DNA from: an uncultured Alphaproteobacteria bacterium
GTDB lineage: Bacteria; Pseudomonadota; Alphaproteobacteria; HIMB59; GCA-002718135
Length of the DNA stretch: 64,000 nt
Direction of reading: 5' to 3'
NCBI GenBank assembly: GCA_902585605.1
Contig: CACIED010000001.1
Coordinates: forward strand, 1-64,000
The notes below the pieces were generated by a model. That model had not been told where the DNA came from. It saw only the letters and a list, made by a program, of their open reading frames with translations, and ran no database searches. The position numbers and the translations under genes are program-made. Positions 53,619-61,650 of the stretch are shown piece by piece (the stretch's first letter is position 1; every line of letters starts with the position of its first letter).

Positions 53619-54104
53619 TTATTTTTTTTTCTTAGGCCATCCCATTAAAAGTTTGGCATTTTTTTCTTCTTCAATAGCTTTTTCTTTATCTTTAAAAATT
53701 TTCACTACGCATTGAGGTTTATTACGATCAATTACATCATAAACTAGATGGTGATCTACTTTATCAATAAGTGGGCCTATCCAACCAGCACAATGATCGC
53801 AGTATCTTTTCATAGGCTCTGCATCATTATCCAAAACTTTACTAAGACTTGGACAAACATTCATTCTTAATTCTAATTTTTCGTCATCTAATTTTAAATC
53901 CATATCACAGTTTTCTTCAATTCTAATATGATCCCAGTATTCATACATCCCCTTCAAACCTTTTTCTTTGAATAATTCTAAAGTATGTTTTTCTTGGTTT
54001 TTACTGATTTCCAACCAGTAAGCCTCTAGATGCTCTTCTCCTTGATCTTCGAGAAACTTAAAAACTTCATTATAGAAACGGGTGAAATGATCACTAGGTA
54101 TCAT
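53619..54104 (-). CDS. Protein resembling the L-2-amino-thiazoline-4-carboxylate (ATC) hydrolase family, copy 2
   Basis: A 161-residue soluble protein. Its C-terminal half has a three-cysteine pattern like that of the ATC hydrolase family (PF14196): NVCPSLSKVLDND, then RYCDHCAGWIGPLIDK, then QCVVKIFKD, with an HH pair in KVDHHLVYDV. Members of that family hydrolyse a thiazoline to cysteine derivatives, but most are uncharacterised. The start at 54104 gives a perfect ATGA overlap with the previous gene; an ATG nine codons upstream is less likely. It appears paired with the next gene as a diverged tandem duplicate. The family call is tentative. Confidence 0.6.
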   Translation of the reverse strand: MIPSDHFTRFYNEVFKFLEDQGEEHLEAYWLEISKNQEKHTLELFKEKGLKGMYEYWDHIRIEENCDMDLKLDDEKLELRMNVCPSLSKVLDNDAEPMKRYCDHCAGWIGPLIDKVDHHLVYDVIDRNKPQCVVKIFKDKEKAIEEEKNAKLLMGWPKKKK

Positions 54105-54565
54105 GCTCTTTTCCTTATAGTTTGTCTGCATGCTGCTTCTCCTAAAATTTCAGTTTTAATTTCGTATGGAGTATCTTCAGCCAGTGCTTCATTTGTTTTG
54201 ATAGTTTGATCACAAAAGTTAGGTGAAACATTTCCAACCAACTTTCTTACATGTTCATATGCTGTACAACGATTAACTGTTAAAATAATTTCTTCATCAT
54301 TAATAGAAATATTATAATCAGCATTTTCCCGTTCAAAAAAATGCTGCCAATGTTTAGCTAACATTTTGATATTCCCTTTTTTAATATGATCTTTGATGTT
54401 CTTATAAACATTATTACCAACTTTTTTGAAAATATCATTCATGGTATCGATACCATATTTATCAATGATAAACTTAATTGTGGTATTTGTAGCACCATGA
54501 AAATCCATGTGAACATTGCCACCATCATTGTAACGAAGTTTTTGATTTAAATTATTTTTATTCAC
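54101..54565 (-). CDS. Protein resembling the ATC hydrolase family, copy 1
   Basis: A protein of about 154 residues with the same three-cysteine layout as its neighbour: LTVNRCTAYEHVRKLVGN, SPNFCDQTIKTNEAL and GEAACRQTIRKRA. The N-terminal part HMDFHGATNTTIKFIIDKYG is helical. It probably starts at a GTG at 54565, overlapping the nagA stop by eight bases; a GTG at 54601 is possible. It is located between nagA and copy 2. I infer a hydrolase or sulfur-related role from the family resemblance only. Confidence 0.58.
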   Translation of the reverse strand: MNKNNLNQKLRYNDGGNVHMDFHGATNTTIKFIIDKYGIDTMNDIFKKVGNNVYKNIKDHIKKGNIKMLAKHWQHFFERENADYNISINDEEIILTVNRCTAYEHVRKLVGNVSPNFCDQTIKTNEALAEDTPYEIKTEILGEAACRQTIRKRA

Positions 54566-55736
54566 TTTTATATACAGATTTTCCTGCAATATAGGTTTCA
54601 CTAATCTCCAAGTTATCTTTTCGTAAAAGAATAAAATCAGCTAATTTATTTTTTTCAATACTTCCCATAATATTATCTAACCCAATAACTCTTGCTGGTA
54701 CTAAGCTTGCAGCAATAGCAACTTGGGATAAAGTTTTTTTTGAAAACTTGAAATAATTTTGCAATGCTTCAATAGAAGTTAATGATGATCCAGCTAATAA
54801 GCCATTATAAGTAGAAGCTTTCCCTTTTTCTACTGTACACCATCTTCCAGGAAAAAATTCAAACTTAACAGGAACTGGAGAACCGGCTCCCTTAACAGAG
54901 TCTGTTTCTAAGAATACTCTATCAGTTGGCAAGTGAGATAGTAGTTCAACTAATTGAGGATGAACATGAATTCCGTCACATATAACTCCAAGAGCAATTC
55001 GTGTTTCAGCGATTAAAGCATCAGTTAAAGATAATACATGAACACCTGTGTCATCTGGTGGATAAGTTGGAAGTGCATCATACATATGTGTTACAGCATC
55101 AACCCCCCAATCTGCAAATTTAGGAACATCAATTGGATTGGCTCCACTGTGACCTAAATGAATTGAAATTTTTTCTTTTTTGAGTCTCTTTATAAATTCT
55201 TCTGAGCCATTCATTTCTGGCGCTAATGTCAGAGCTTTTAGTTTACCCTGGCATGCATCTAATAATTCTTCAGCTAAAGATACAGAAGGATTTCGAAGAT
55301 TTTTAGGATCATGAGCCCCAGGTAATGCAAAACAAGGTCCCTCTGAATGAATTCCTAAAACACGCGCTCCCTCTTTAGCTTTATCAATATCATTTGATAA
55401 TGCGTTTAATAAAGTTTTAGTTTTTTCAGGTGGCAGACATGGTGTCGAAGGTAAAAAACCTGTCACTCCTACTGATGGTAGTATTTTAGAATTATCAACA
55501 GTACAATTTTCTTCCGCATGACCATACAAATAATTTAAAAAACCATGTTGCAGAACATCAATCATTCCTGGAAAGATAAAGTTATTCTGACCATCAATTA
55601 TTTTCCAGTCATCAGAAATATTTTCATTTGGATTTAAAATATCAACAATTTTATCGCCATCAATTAGAAGATCTTTATCTTCTTCTCCATATGGAGTTAC
55701 CAAAGTAACATTTGTAAATCTTTGTTTGTGTTGCAT
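54558..55736 (-). CDS. nagA: N-acetylglucosamine-6-phosphate deacetylase-like amidohydrolase
   Basis: Metal-dependent amidohydrolase of 392 residues. NagA-type positions are visible: PGMIDVLQHGF, GIHSEGPCFALPGAHD (Glu of HLEGPF), HLGHSGANP and VTHMYDALPTY (metal histidines), GVICDGIHVHP, and LETDSVKGAGSPV with the catalytic Asp. It should deacetylate GlcNAc-6-phosphate, the product of NanE, linking it to the nan genes 15 kb away. Some motifs are unusual (HSEGPC for HLEGPF, MYDALP for LFNAMP), so another N-acyl sugar phosphate or N-acyl amino acid may be its substrate. No nagB is in the window. Confidence 0.78.
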   Translation of the reverse strand: MQHKQRFTNVTLVTPYGEEDKDLLIDGDKIVDILNPNENISDDWKIIDGQNNFIFPGMIDVLQHGFLNYLYGHAEENCTVDNSKILPSVGVTGFLPSTPCLPPEKTKTLLNALSNDIDKAKEGARVLGIHSEGPCFALPGAHDPKNLRNPSVSLAEELLDACQGKLKALTLAPEMNGSEEFIKRLKKEKISIHLGHSGANPIDVPKFADWGVDAVTHMYDALPTYPPDDTGVHVLSLTDALIAETRIALGVICDGIHVHPQLVELLSHLPTDRVFLETDSVKGAGSPVPVKFEFFPGRWCTVEKGKASTYNGLLAGSSLTSIEALQNYFKFSKKTLSQVAIAASLVPARVIGLDNIMGSIEKNKLADFILLRKDNLEISETYIAGKSVYKSE

Positions 55737-55806
55737 ATATTTAATTTAATATTAAGGTAAAAACTAAAACAACTATAGTGAAAAAACAAGAACTAGGGGA
55801 AATAAG

Positions 55807-56571
55807 ATGAAAGACCAATGTGTATGTATAACTGGATCTACGCATGGTATAGGATTTGGAATTGCAGAGGCATTTGCTAAAAAAGGAGCAAAAATTGTCA
55901 TTAATTCTCATGATAAAGATAATGGCGCTTTAGATAAGCTCCAAAAATTGACTGAGTGTTATTTTGTACAATCAGATCTATCAACAATTGATGGAAATAA
56001 AAAACTAATTCAAGAAGCAAAACTTAAACTTGGAAAAATAGATACTCTTATAAATAATGCTGGTACCTTTCAAGATACTGATTTTGAAAATATTAATGAA
56101 GAAAAATTTGATAAAACATTTAATCTGAATGTTAGAGGTTATATGTTTACGTCTCAAGAATTTGTAAAACAAATTTCAAATGATCAAAATAATAGTAGTA
56201 TTATTTGTATTGGTTCCTCTAACTCTTTAGCAGCTGAAAAAAACAGCGTCATGTATGATACTTCCAAAGGAGCAGTACTAATGATGGTTAAATCAATGGC
56301 TGTTAGTTTAGCATCAAAGAACATTCGTGTTAATGGTATTGGTCCAGGAATACTTGAAACACCGTTGACTAGTGCAGGTCTAAATAAAGGAAATAATAAA
56401 AAAGTAATCAGTTCACAAATTCCACTTGGAAGAATTGGGGAGCCATCAGATATTGGTGGAGCAGCTGTATTTTTAGCATCTGAAGAAGCAAAATATATTA
56501 CAGGACAAATGTTATACGTCGATGGTGGAATTTTAGCTAATCAATTAAATTGGGATGAGTCACTTTTATAA
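55807..56571 (+). CDS. Short-chain dehydrogenase/reductase, copy 1
   Basis: Classical SDR of 254 residues: CITGSTHGIGFGIAEAFA (TGxxxGIG near residue 9), NNAGTF, IICIGSSNS (Ser), MYDTSKGAVL (Tyr-x-x-x-Lys), the PG motif GIGPGILETPL and the ending YITGQMLYVDGGI. It should oxidise or reduce a hydroxyl or keto group with NAD(P). An AGGGGA precedes the start. It is divergent from nagA and followed 23 bases later by a RidA gene. Confidence 0.88.
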   Translation: MKDQCVCITGSTHGIGFGIAEAFAKKGAKIVINSHDKDNGALDKLQKLTECYFVQSDLSTIDGNKKLIQEAKLKLGKIDTLINNAGTFQDTDFENINEEKFDKTFNLNVRGYMFTSQEFVKQISNDQNNSSIICIGSSNSLAAEKNSVMYDTSKGAVLMMVKSMAVSLASKNIRVNGIGPGILETPLTSAGLNKGNNKKVISSQIPLGRIGEPSDIGGAAVFLASEEAKYITGQMLYVDGGILANQLNWDESLL

Positions 56572-56594
56572 AAAAATTTAAAAAAGGAGAGAAT

Positions 56595-56984
56595 ATGATC
56601 AAAATAATAACCACTGGTGCAAAATCAGTTTTACCTTTTAGCCCAGCAATCAAAGCAGGAGATTTTGTATATGTTTCAGGCCAAGCATCTGTTGATCGAG
56701 AAAATGGGTCAGTCATTGAAGGAACATTTGAAGAAGAAATGAGACGTTCAATTGAAAATTTAGAAGTAATTTTAAAAGAAGCAGGTCTGACCTTGGATCA
56801 TGTTATTAATGTGAAAGGTTACGTAGCTGAGCAAAAAGATTTAAAAGAATATAATAAAATTTATCCTGAATATTTTACAGATCCACTACCAACAAGAAGT
56901 ACAATTGTAAAAGTGTTGCCTACTTTCTTAAAATTTGAGCTTGATTGTGTTGCTTATGCACCAAATACTAGACAAGAAGGATAA
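56595..56984 (+). CDS. RidA-family imine/enamine deaminase
   Basis: YjgF/RidA-type protein of 129 residues, forming trimers. Family stretches are FSPAIKAGDFVYVSGQASVD, EEEMRRSIENLEVILKEAGL, HVINVKGYVAEQKDLKEYNK and PLPTRSTIVKVLPTF with the substrate-binding Arg. It hydrolyses reactive imines released by PLP enzymes, which fits the many PLP enzymes here and the D-serine-dehydratase-like gene that starts convergently (one base away). AAAGGAGAG eight bases before the ATG is a good ribosome binding site. Confidence 0.9.
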   Translation: MIKIITTGAKSVLPFSPAIKAGDFVYVSGQASVDRENGSVIEGTFEEEMRRSIENLEVILKEAGLTLDHVINVKGYVAEQKDLKEYNKIYPEYFTDPLPTRSTIVKVLPTFLKFELDCVAYAPNTRQEG

Positions 56985-58265
56985 TTAAAAATAAGTTAAT
57001 ATTCCATCAAGAACATTATAGTCATCATCAACAACTGGAATAAACTTCCATTTATCAAATGCTGTGCATGGATGTGAAATACCAGAACAAATCATATCCC
57101 CTACCTGCCATTGATGATTATCAGCAAGTTTAACAAAGGCATGCTGATCATTTGTACTAAATATTTCTGCTTCACCAATATCTAAGAAACCTTCACCAGG
57201 TCTAAATCTTTTTATTGGTTTTGGTAAACCTGAATCATATGGAGCATCTCGTTTTCCCATAGTTAGAAAAGCAAGATTATTTTCAGGAATGGATTGTACA
57301 TAGGACCAAATTTCAAGAGCTGGTTGCAGAGATTGATCCCATTGTCTATTGGAATCACTTTTAGCTGTCTCAAGTGCATCTAAATAAGGTCCATGATCAT
57401 GTGTAATATAACATCCACTTCGTAATAGTACTTTAATAGGAACACTGAGTTTAATTTTTGAAAATCTTTCCCCCACAATATCAAAATGAGTTGATCCACC
57501 AGCAGTAATTAATAATTCATTTAGATGAGAGTAATAATTTGAAGGTATGTCATTTATAATATCTTCAATCTTTGAACAAAAATCATGCACAGCATCTGAT
57601 CCTTTCATTGCTACAGCTGCTATACCCTCGTATGAAGAAATACCTGTGAAAGTAAAATTCTTTGATGAATCCTCTCCAATTATATTAACAAGTTTTAAAA
57701 AATCTTCTTTTTTACGTATACCAGTCCGTCCATTTTCCGCACCTACTTCGGGCAATAAATTTATTGGGTTGGTTAAATTTTGATCACCAAGATTTTTCTT
57801 TATATTTAAAAACTGCTCAATAGAATCAACAAAACAATAGAAAGAAAAATTTTTATTTTGATTAATATATGATGCTATTGTTTCTAAATGTGATTTACCT
57901 AAAAGTTGATTGGCAAGTAAAACTTTTTTTATACCAAAATCAAACATAACTTGAATTTGGTTAATGGCACCAGCTGTAATGCCCCATGCACCATGTTTTA
58001 TCTGATCAGAAAAAAGCTGAGGAGCCATAGTAGTTTTACCATGAGGAGCAATATCTAGATTGTGTTTTTCCAAATAATTTGAAAAAGTTTTCAAGTTATG
58101 AAGATAATTTTTTTGTTTTAATACCATTAATGGCATAGGCATATCTTCCTTCAAAATATTCCATTTTTTATTTTTTAATTCTTTTAGTGGAAATGGTTCA
58201 CTTGAACCAGGAATACCTTTGGTTCGCCTATCTAAAATAGTATTTTGAATTTCACTTAAATCCAT
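56985..58265 (-). CDS. D-serine dehydratase/D-threonine aldolase-like PLP enzyme
   Basis: Alanine-racemase-fold PLP protein of 426 residues. The Schiff-base lysine is in IAPHGKTTMAPQLF near residue 77, VGAENGRTGIRK follows, and the C-terminal D-serine-dehydratase-like domain has a His-x-Cys pair in GISHPCTAFDKW, which binds zinc in the eukaryotic enzymes. It may deaminate a D-amino acid or split a beta-hydroxy-D-amino acid. It is the last of six minus-strand genes and shares one base with the HpcH gene (TAATG). Confidence 0.83.
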   Translation of the reverse strand: MDLSEIQNTILDRRTKGIPGSSEPFPLKELKNKKWNILKEDMPMPLMVLKQKNYLHNLKTFSNYLEKHNLDIAPHGKTTMAPQLFSDQIKHGAWGITAGAINQIQVMFDFGIKKVLLANQLLGKSHLETIASYINQNKNFSFYCFVDSIEQFLNIKKNLGDQNLTNPINLLPEVGAENGRTGIRKKEDFLKLVNIIGEDSSKNFTFTGISSYEGIAAVAMKGSDAVHDFCSKIEDIINDIPSNYYSHLNELLITAGGSTHFDIVGERFSKIKLSVPIKVLLRSGCYITHDHGPYLDALETAKSDSNRQWDQSLQPALEIWSYVQSIPENNLAFLTMGKRDAPYDSGLPKPIKRFRPGEGFLDIGEAEIFSTNDQHAFVKLADNHQWQVGDMICSGISHPCTAFDKWKFIPVVDDDYNVLDGILTYF

Positions 58266-59089
58266 TAAGAATTAATTTCTTCGAATTGACTAACTAAATT
58301 CTCTGCATAATCAGATAATCCAATTACATCAGCACCAATATTTAGAAGGTTGTATCCCATATCAATATAATTTTTCGCAACTCCGGGTCCGCCAGGTGTA
58401 GCTGCAATTTTATTATTTTTTCTTGCTACTTCTGCAACTTTTTTTCTTGCACTTACAACATCAGGATGATCCATTTGACCTGGAACACCTAGTGATAAAG
58501 AATAATCTCCAGGCCCAAAAAATAATGCATCTACACCTTCCATTTCAGCAATAGCTTCAACATCATTAATTACTTCAGGTGTTTCAATCTGATAGATTAC
58601 TAATCTTTCTTGATTAGCTTGTTTAATATACTCTGCCATATCAAGCTTCGTGTATTTTCCATCATTGTTACCACCATCAACTCCTCTTTTGCCTATAGGA
58701 GGAAATTTTGTAAACTCCTCAATCTCTTTCGCATCTGCTAAACTTTTTATCTGAGGTATAATTAATCCCGTACAATCAACTTCTAAACCTCTAATATAAT
58801 TACTGTAGCTACCTCTATTAACACGAAGAAGAGAGTCAACATCATATATCTTTGCCGCGTTACTCTGATTTTCGGCCTGATTGTAATCGAGTGATCCATG
58901 TTCCATACAAAGCCATATGGCATCTGGTTGTGCTAAGGCAAAAATTTCTGCTACTTTTATATCAACTGTGTTGCATTTTAATATTGTTGCAACTTTCCCT
59001 GCACTAGTCGTTCTCTTTACTCTACTCTTTCGAAAAGTGTTAAATGGTTTTGTTGCATTATTTGTTTTTGTCTCATCATATTTAGTCAT
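58265..59089 (-). CDS. HpcH/HpaI-family aldolase
   Basis: TIM-barrel class II aldolase-type protein of 274 residues. Features are IWLCMEHGSLDYNQAENQ (Glu/Asp near the metal), VNRGSYSNYIRGLEVDCTGL, IIPQIKSLADAKEIEEF, YQIETPEVINDVEAIAEMEG and FFGPGDYSLSLGVPGQMDHP. Family members split 2-keto-4-hydroxy acids to pyruvate plus an aldehyde with a divalent metal. It could supply the final C-C cleavage of the SDR/Gfo oxidation products encoded upstream. Confidence 0.87.
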   Translation of the reverse strand: MTKYDETKTNNATKPFNTFRKSRVKRTTSAGKVATILKCNTVDIKVAEIFALAQPDAIWLCMEHGSLDYNQAENQSNAAKIYDVDSLLRVNRGSYSNYIRGLEVDCTGLIIPQIKSLADAKEIEEFTKFPPIGKRGVDGGNNDGKYTKLDMAEYIKQANQERLVIYQIETPEVINDVEAIAEMEGVDALFFGPGDYSLSLGVPGQMDHPDVVSARKKVAEVARKNNKIAATPGGPGVAKNYIDMGYNLLNIGADVIGLSDYAENLVSQFEEINS

Positions 59090-59104
59090 ATTCTTTATCC
59101 TTTG

Positions 59105-59896
59105 TTATTTTGCAGTATATCCACCATCAACAGCAATAATTGTTCCTGTCAAATAAGATGAAGAGTCTGATGCTAAAAAAATTATTGGGCCTTTTAAATC
59201 AGTACTATTAGCCATTCGTCCAAGCTGAGTTCTTTTACTATAATTTTCAACAAATCTGTCTGGATGAGAGGGAACTTTAAATCCTCCTGGAGCTAAACAA
59301 TTAACTCGAATATTAAAAGGACCTAACATACTTGCTGCCCATCTTGTAAAATTATGCATGCCTCCCTTTTCATAAAAATATAAAGGAGAGGTAGCAGGCG
59401 TGAAATCTGTACCTTCATAATTGCCATTTTCCACACCAACAGTACCCATCATTGATCCAATATTTATAATGGATCCAGATTTATTTTTTTTCATTCCTTC
59501 AGCAAACATATTTGTAATTTTAAATAATGCTGATGCATTTATTCTTAAACTTTTATCAAAGTCATCTAGACTATTGTCCCAACCAAGGCTGCCGTGTTCT
59601 CTAGAGACTGCATTATTAATCAAGACATCACATTTTCCACTTTTCTGAATAATATCATTATATAGCTTTTCAATTGAGTCATCTTGAGATAAATCCAATT
59701 GTAATGCAGTAACTTTAAAGCCTCGTTTTGTTTCCTCTTCTGCTACTTGTTGTAAACTTTCAAAATTTCGTGAAGCTATATATGTATCTGCTCCAGCTTC
59801 AGCTAATGCTTCCACTATTTGTCTCCCGTAAAGTCCAGCTCCTCCAGTAACAAGTGCAACTTTACCTTTCAAAGAAAAACTATCTAAAACATTCAT
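59105..59896 (-). CDS. Short-chain dehydrogenase/reductase, copy 2
   Basis: SDR of 263 residues: ALVTGGAGLYGRQIVEALAE near residue 14, NNAVSREHG, INIGSMMGTV with Ser, and an active site YFYEKGGMHN (Tyr-x-x-x-Lys), then RVNCLAPGGFKVPSHP and YLTGTIIAVDGGYTAK. The TGG-x-x-x-x-Y-G cofactor loop differs from copy 1. It begins one base before the Gfo/Idh gene and follows the same operon, so it probably acts on the same sugar-like substrate. Confidence 0.88.
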   Translation of the reverse strand: MNVLDSFSLKGKVALVTGGAGLYGRQIVEALAEAGADTYIASRNFESLQQVAEEETKRGFKVTALQLDLSQDDSIEKLYNDIIQKSGKCDVLINNAVSREHGSLGWDNSLDDFDKSLRINASALFKITNMFAEGMKKNKSGSIINIGSMMGTVGVENGNYEGTDFTPATSPLYFYEKGGMHNFTRWAASMLGPFNIRVNCLAPGGFKVPSHPDRFVENYSKRTQLGRMANSTDLKGPIIFLASDSSSYLTGTIIAVDGGYTAK

Positions 59897-60856
59897 CTAA
59901 CTAACCTCACTTAAATTAATTTTAATTCCACCTTCTTCTCTACTCTTTATGCCAGCAGCAACAAGTTGCATTAATTCTTTAGTTTCCTCCCATGGAACTG
60001 GTTTTACACCTGTTCGTAAATAATGAACGTATGACTCTAATTGTTTTTTAAATGCATAAAAAGTATCATTTGATTTTATTTGTATTCCACTTTTAGTTCC
60101 AACTAAAGAAACAAGACCAAAACCTCCAATCATATCAAAGACATTAGCAATATTAATATCGATACCTTTTGAATGATGTAAATGAACAATATTTCTATCT
60201 TTATCTCCTAGATTTTGTATTGAGGTAAAGCCTGGACCAACGATTGGATATAATGTTTCTAAAGCGTGTATCCCATATTTTTCCCAACTTTTTGCCATAG
60301 TGACATTAATGTATCTTAAATCACCTAGTTCGTAAGTTGATTGATGGTATGGTTCATATTCTTTACAATATCGCATTGCAGAAGAGCTAATTATCGGCTT
60401 TCCTTCGTCAATCCACTGTTGAAAAATTTTTAGATCAGTAAAATTATCGCATAATGGTTTATCAACAAAGATTGGTACATTTGCCTCAACAAATGGTTTA
60501 CACCTCTCAACATGCTCTGAGCCAATATCAGTTGCAACTAAAACTGCATCGACTTGTCCAATCACATCTTTCGGATCTCCAACAATATTTTCAATTTCTG
60601 CAACTTTAGCGACAAGTTTTGCATCTTCAGGATTATCTGTCCATACATGTGAAACTTCTACATCTTTTATACCTAGGGTATTTTTTGGTTGCTTTGAAAT
60701 ATAATCAATAATTGCTGCATAAGGACATTGTGCTAACGCTTCAGCGTTATATTGACCGTTAATAATTATGCTCCATGAGTAAGGATGTCCATTTCCTTCC
60801 GTCATTCCTAGCATTGCTAATTTGATTTTTTTATTTTCTATGGGAAACTGAGTCAT
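59897..60856 (-). CDS. Gfo/Idh/MocA-family oxidoreductase, copy 2
   Basis: NAD(P)-dependent dehydrogenase of 319 residues. It has a modified Rossmann start (KLAMLGMTEGNGHPYSW), ATDIGSEHVERCKPFVEA and VPIFVDKPLCDNF (EKP-type motif), and the second-domain GIHALETLYPI motif with the catalytic His. The GMTEGNGHP loop is unusual for the family and recalls a subfamily in sugar and sugar-acid loci. A sugar ring or hydroxy acid is the expected substrate; NanOx-type enzymes acting on 2,7-anhydrosialic acid belong to this superfamily. Confidence 0.85.
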   Translation of the reverse strand: MTQFPIENKKIKLAMLGMTEGNGHPYSWSIIINGQYNAEALAQCPYAAIIDYISKQPKNTLGIKDVEVSHVWTDNPEDAKLVAKVAEIENIVGDPKDVIGQVDAVLVATDIGSEHVERCKPFVEANVPIFVDKPLCDNFTDLKIFQQWIDEGKPIISSSAMRYCKEYEPYHQSTYELGDLRYINVTMAKSWEKYGIHALETLYPIVGPGFTSIQNLGDKDRNIVHLHHSKGIDINIANVFDMIGGFGLVSLVGTKSGIQIKSNDTFYAFKKQLESYVHYLRTGVKPVPWEETKELMQLVAAGIKSREEGGIKINLSEVS

Positions 60857-60869
60857 TAATTAATATTAC

Positions 60870-61649
60870 TTACCACGCTGTCCAACCACCATCAACTATA
60901 AGTGAATGACCCGTCATATAACTTGATGCATCAGATAAAAGAAAAATTGTTGGTTTTGCGGTTTCGATAGGTTTACCGAAACGTTTTAACATTGTAGAAT
61001 TTTTTAAATTACTCAAAAATTTTTTATTATTATTTGCAGCCTTAGTTATGTTTGGAAAAGGTCCAGGTACAATTGCATTAATACGGATATTATTTTTACC
61101 ATAATACGAGGAAAAATATTTTACCATTTGGTTTAGACCAGCTTTTCCAGCACCATATTCAATGGGATTAGGATTAATATTTTTTGGATACATTTCCATT
61201 TTTGGTGATACTAATCCATACATTGAAGCAAACATTACGATACTTCCACCTTTTTTCATTTTATTTGCCACACCTCTCATAAGTAAAAAAGAGCCTGTTA
61301 AGTTAATTTGATTAGTTTTATTAAATTTTTCTGCAGTTAATTGAGATAATTTATCAGAAGTTGATCCAAATGTTGCGTTAACTAATCCATCTATATATTT
61401 AAATTTTTGATATGCTAATTTAATATTTTTAGAAATTGATTCAGGCTCAATCATATTTAAGTGAGAAAATATAATTTTACTTTTAGAATATTTTTTTTGT
61501 AATTTTTTTATTACTAATTCAGATTTTTTGATGTCTTGATCGGCTAAAAATATATTTCCTTCCAGTTTCAATATTTCTTCGCATAAAACTGAACCAAGAT
61601 ATCCACTACCTCCAGCAATAAAAATATTTTTATTTTTCAAACTAATCAT
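60870..61649 (-). CDS. Short-chain dehydrogenase/reductase, copy 3 (PtmA-like)
   Basis: SDR of 259 residues: IFIAGGSGYLGSVLCEEIL with a GGSGYLG loop in place of TGxxxGIG, VNATFGS for NNAG, FASMYGLVSPKMEMYP with Ser, PIEYGAGKAGLNQM (Tyr-x-x-x-Lys), INAIVPGPFPN, and YMTGHSLIVDGGWTAW. The stretch MYGLVSPKMEMY followed by EYGAGKAG resembles PtmA-type SDRs of legionaminic/pseudaminic acid and flagellin-modification loci. It lies between two Gfo/Idh genes, one and 13 bases away. Confidence 0.86.
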   Translation of the reverse strand: MISLKNKNIFIAGGSGYLGSVLCEEILKLEGNIFLADQDIKKSELVIKKLQKKYSKSKIIFSHLNMIEPESISKNIKLAYQKFKYIDGLVNATFGSTSDKLSQLTAEKFNKTNQINLTGSFLLMRGVANKMKKGGSIVMFASMYGLVSPKMEMYPKNINPNPIEYGAGKAGLNQMVKYFSSYYGKNNIRINAIVPGPFPNITKAANNNKKFLSNLKNSTMLKRFGKPIETAKPTIFLLSDASSYMTGHSLIVDGGWTAW

Positions 61650-61650
61650 A

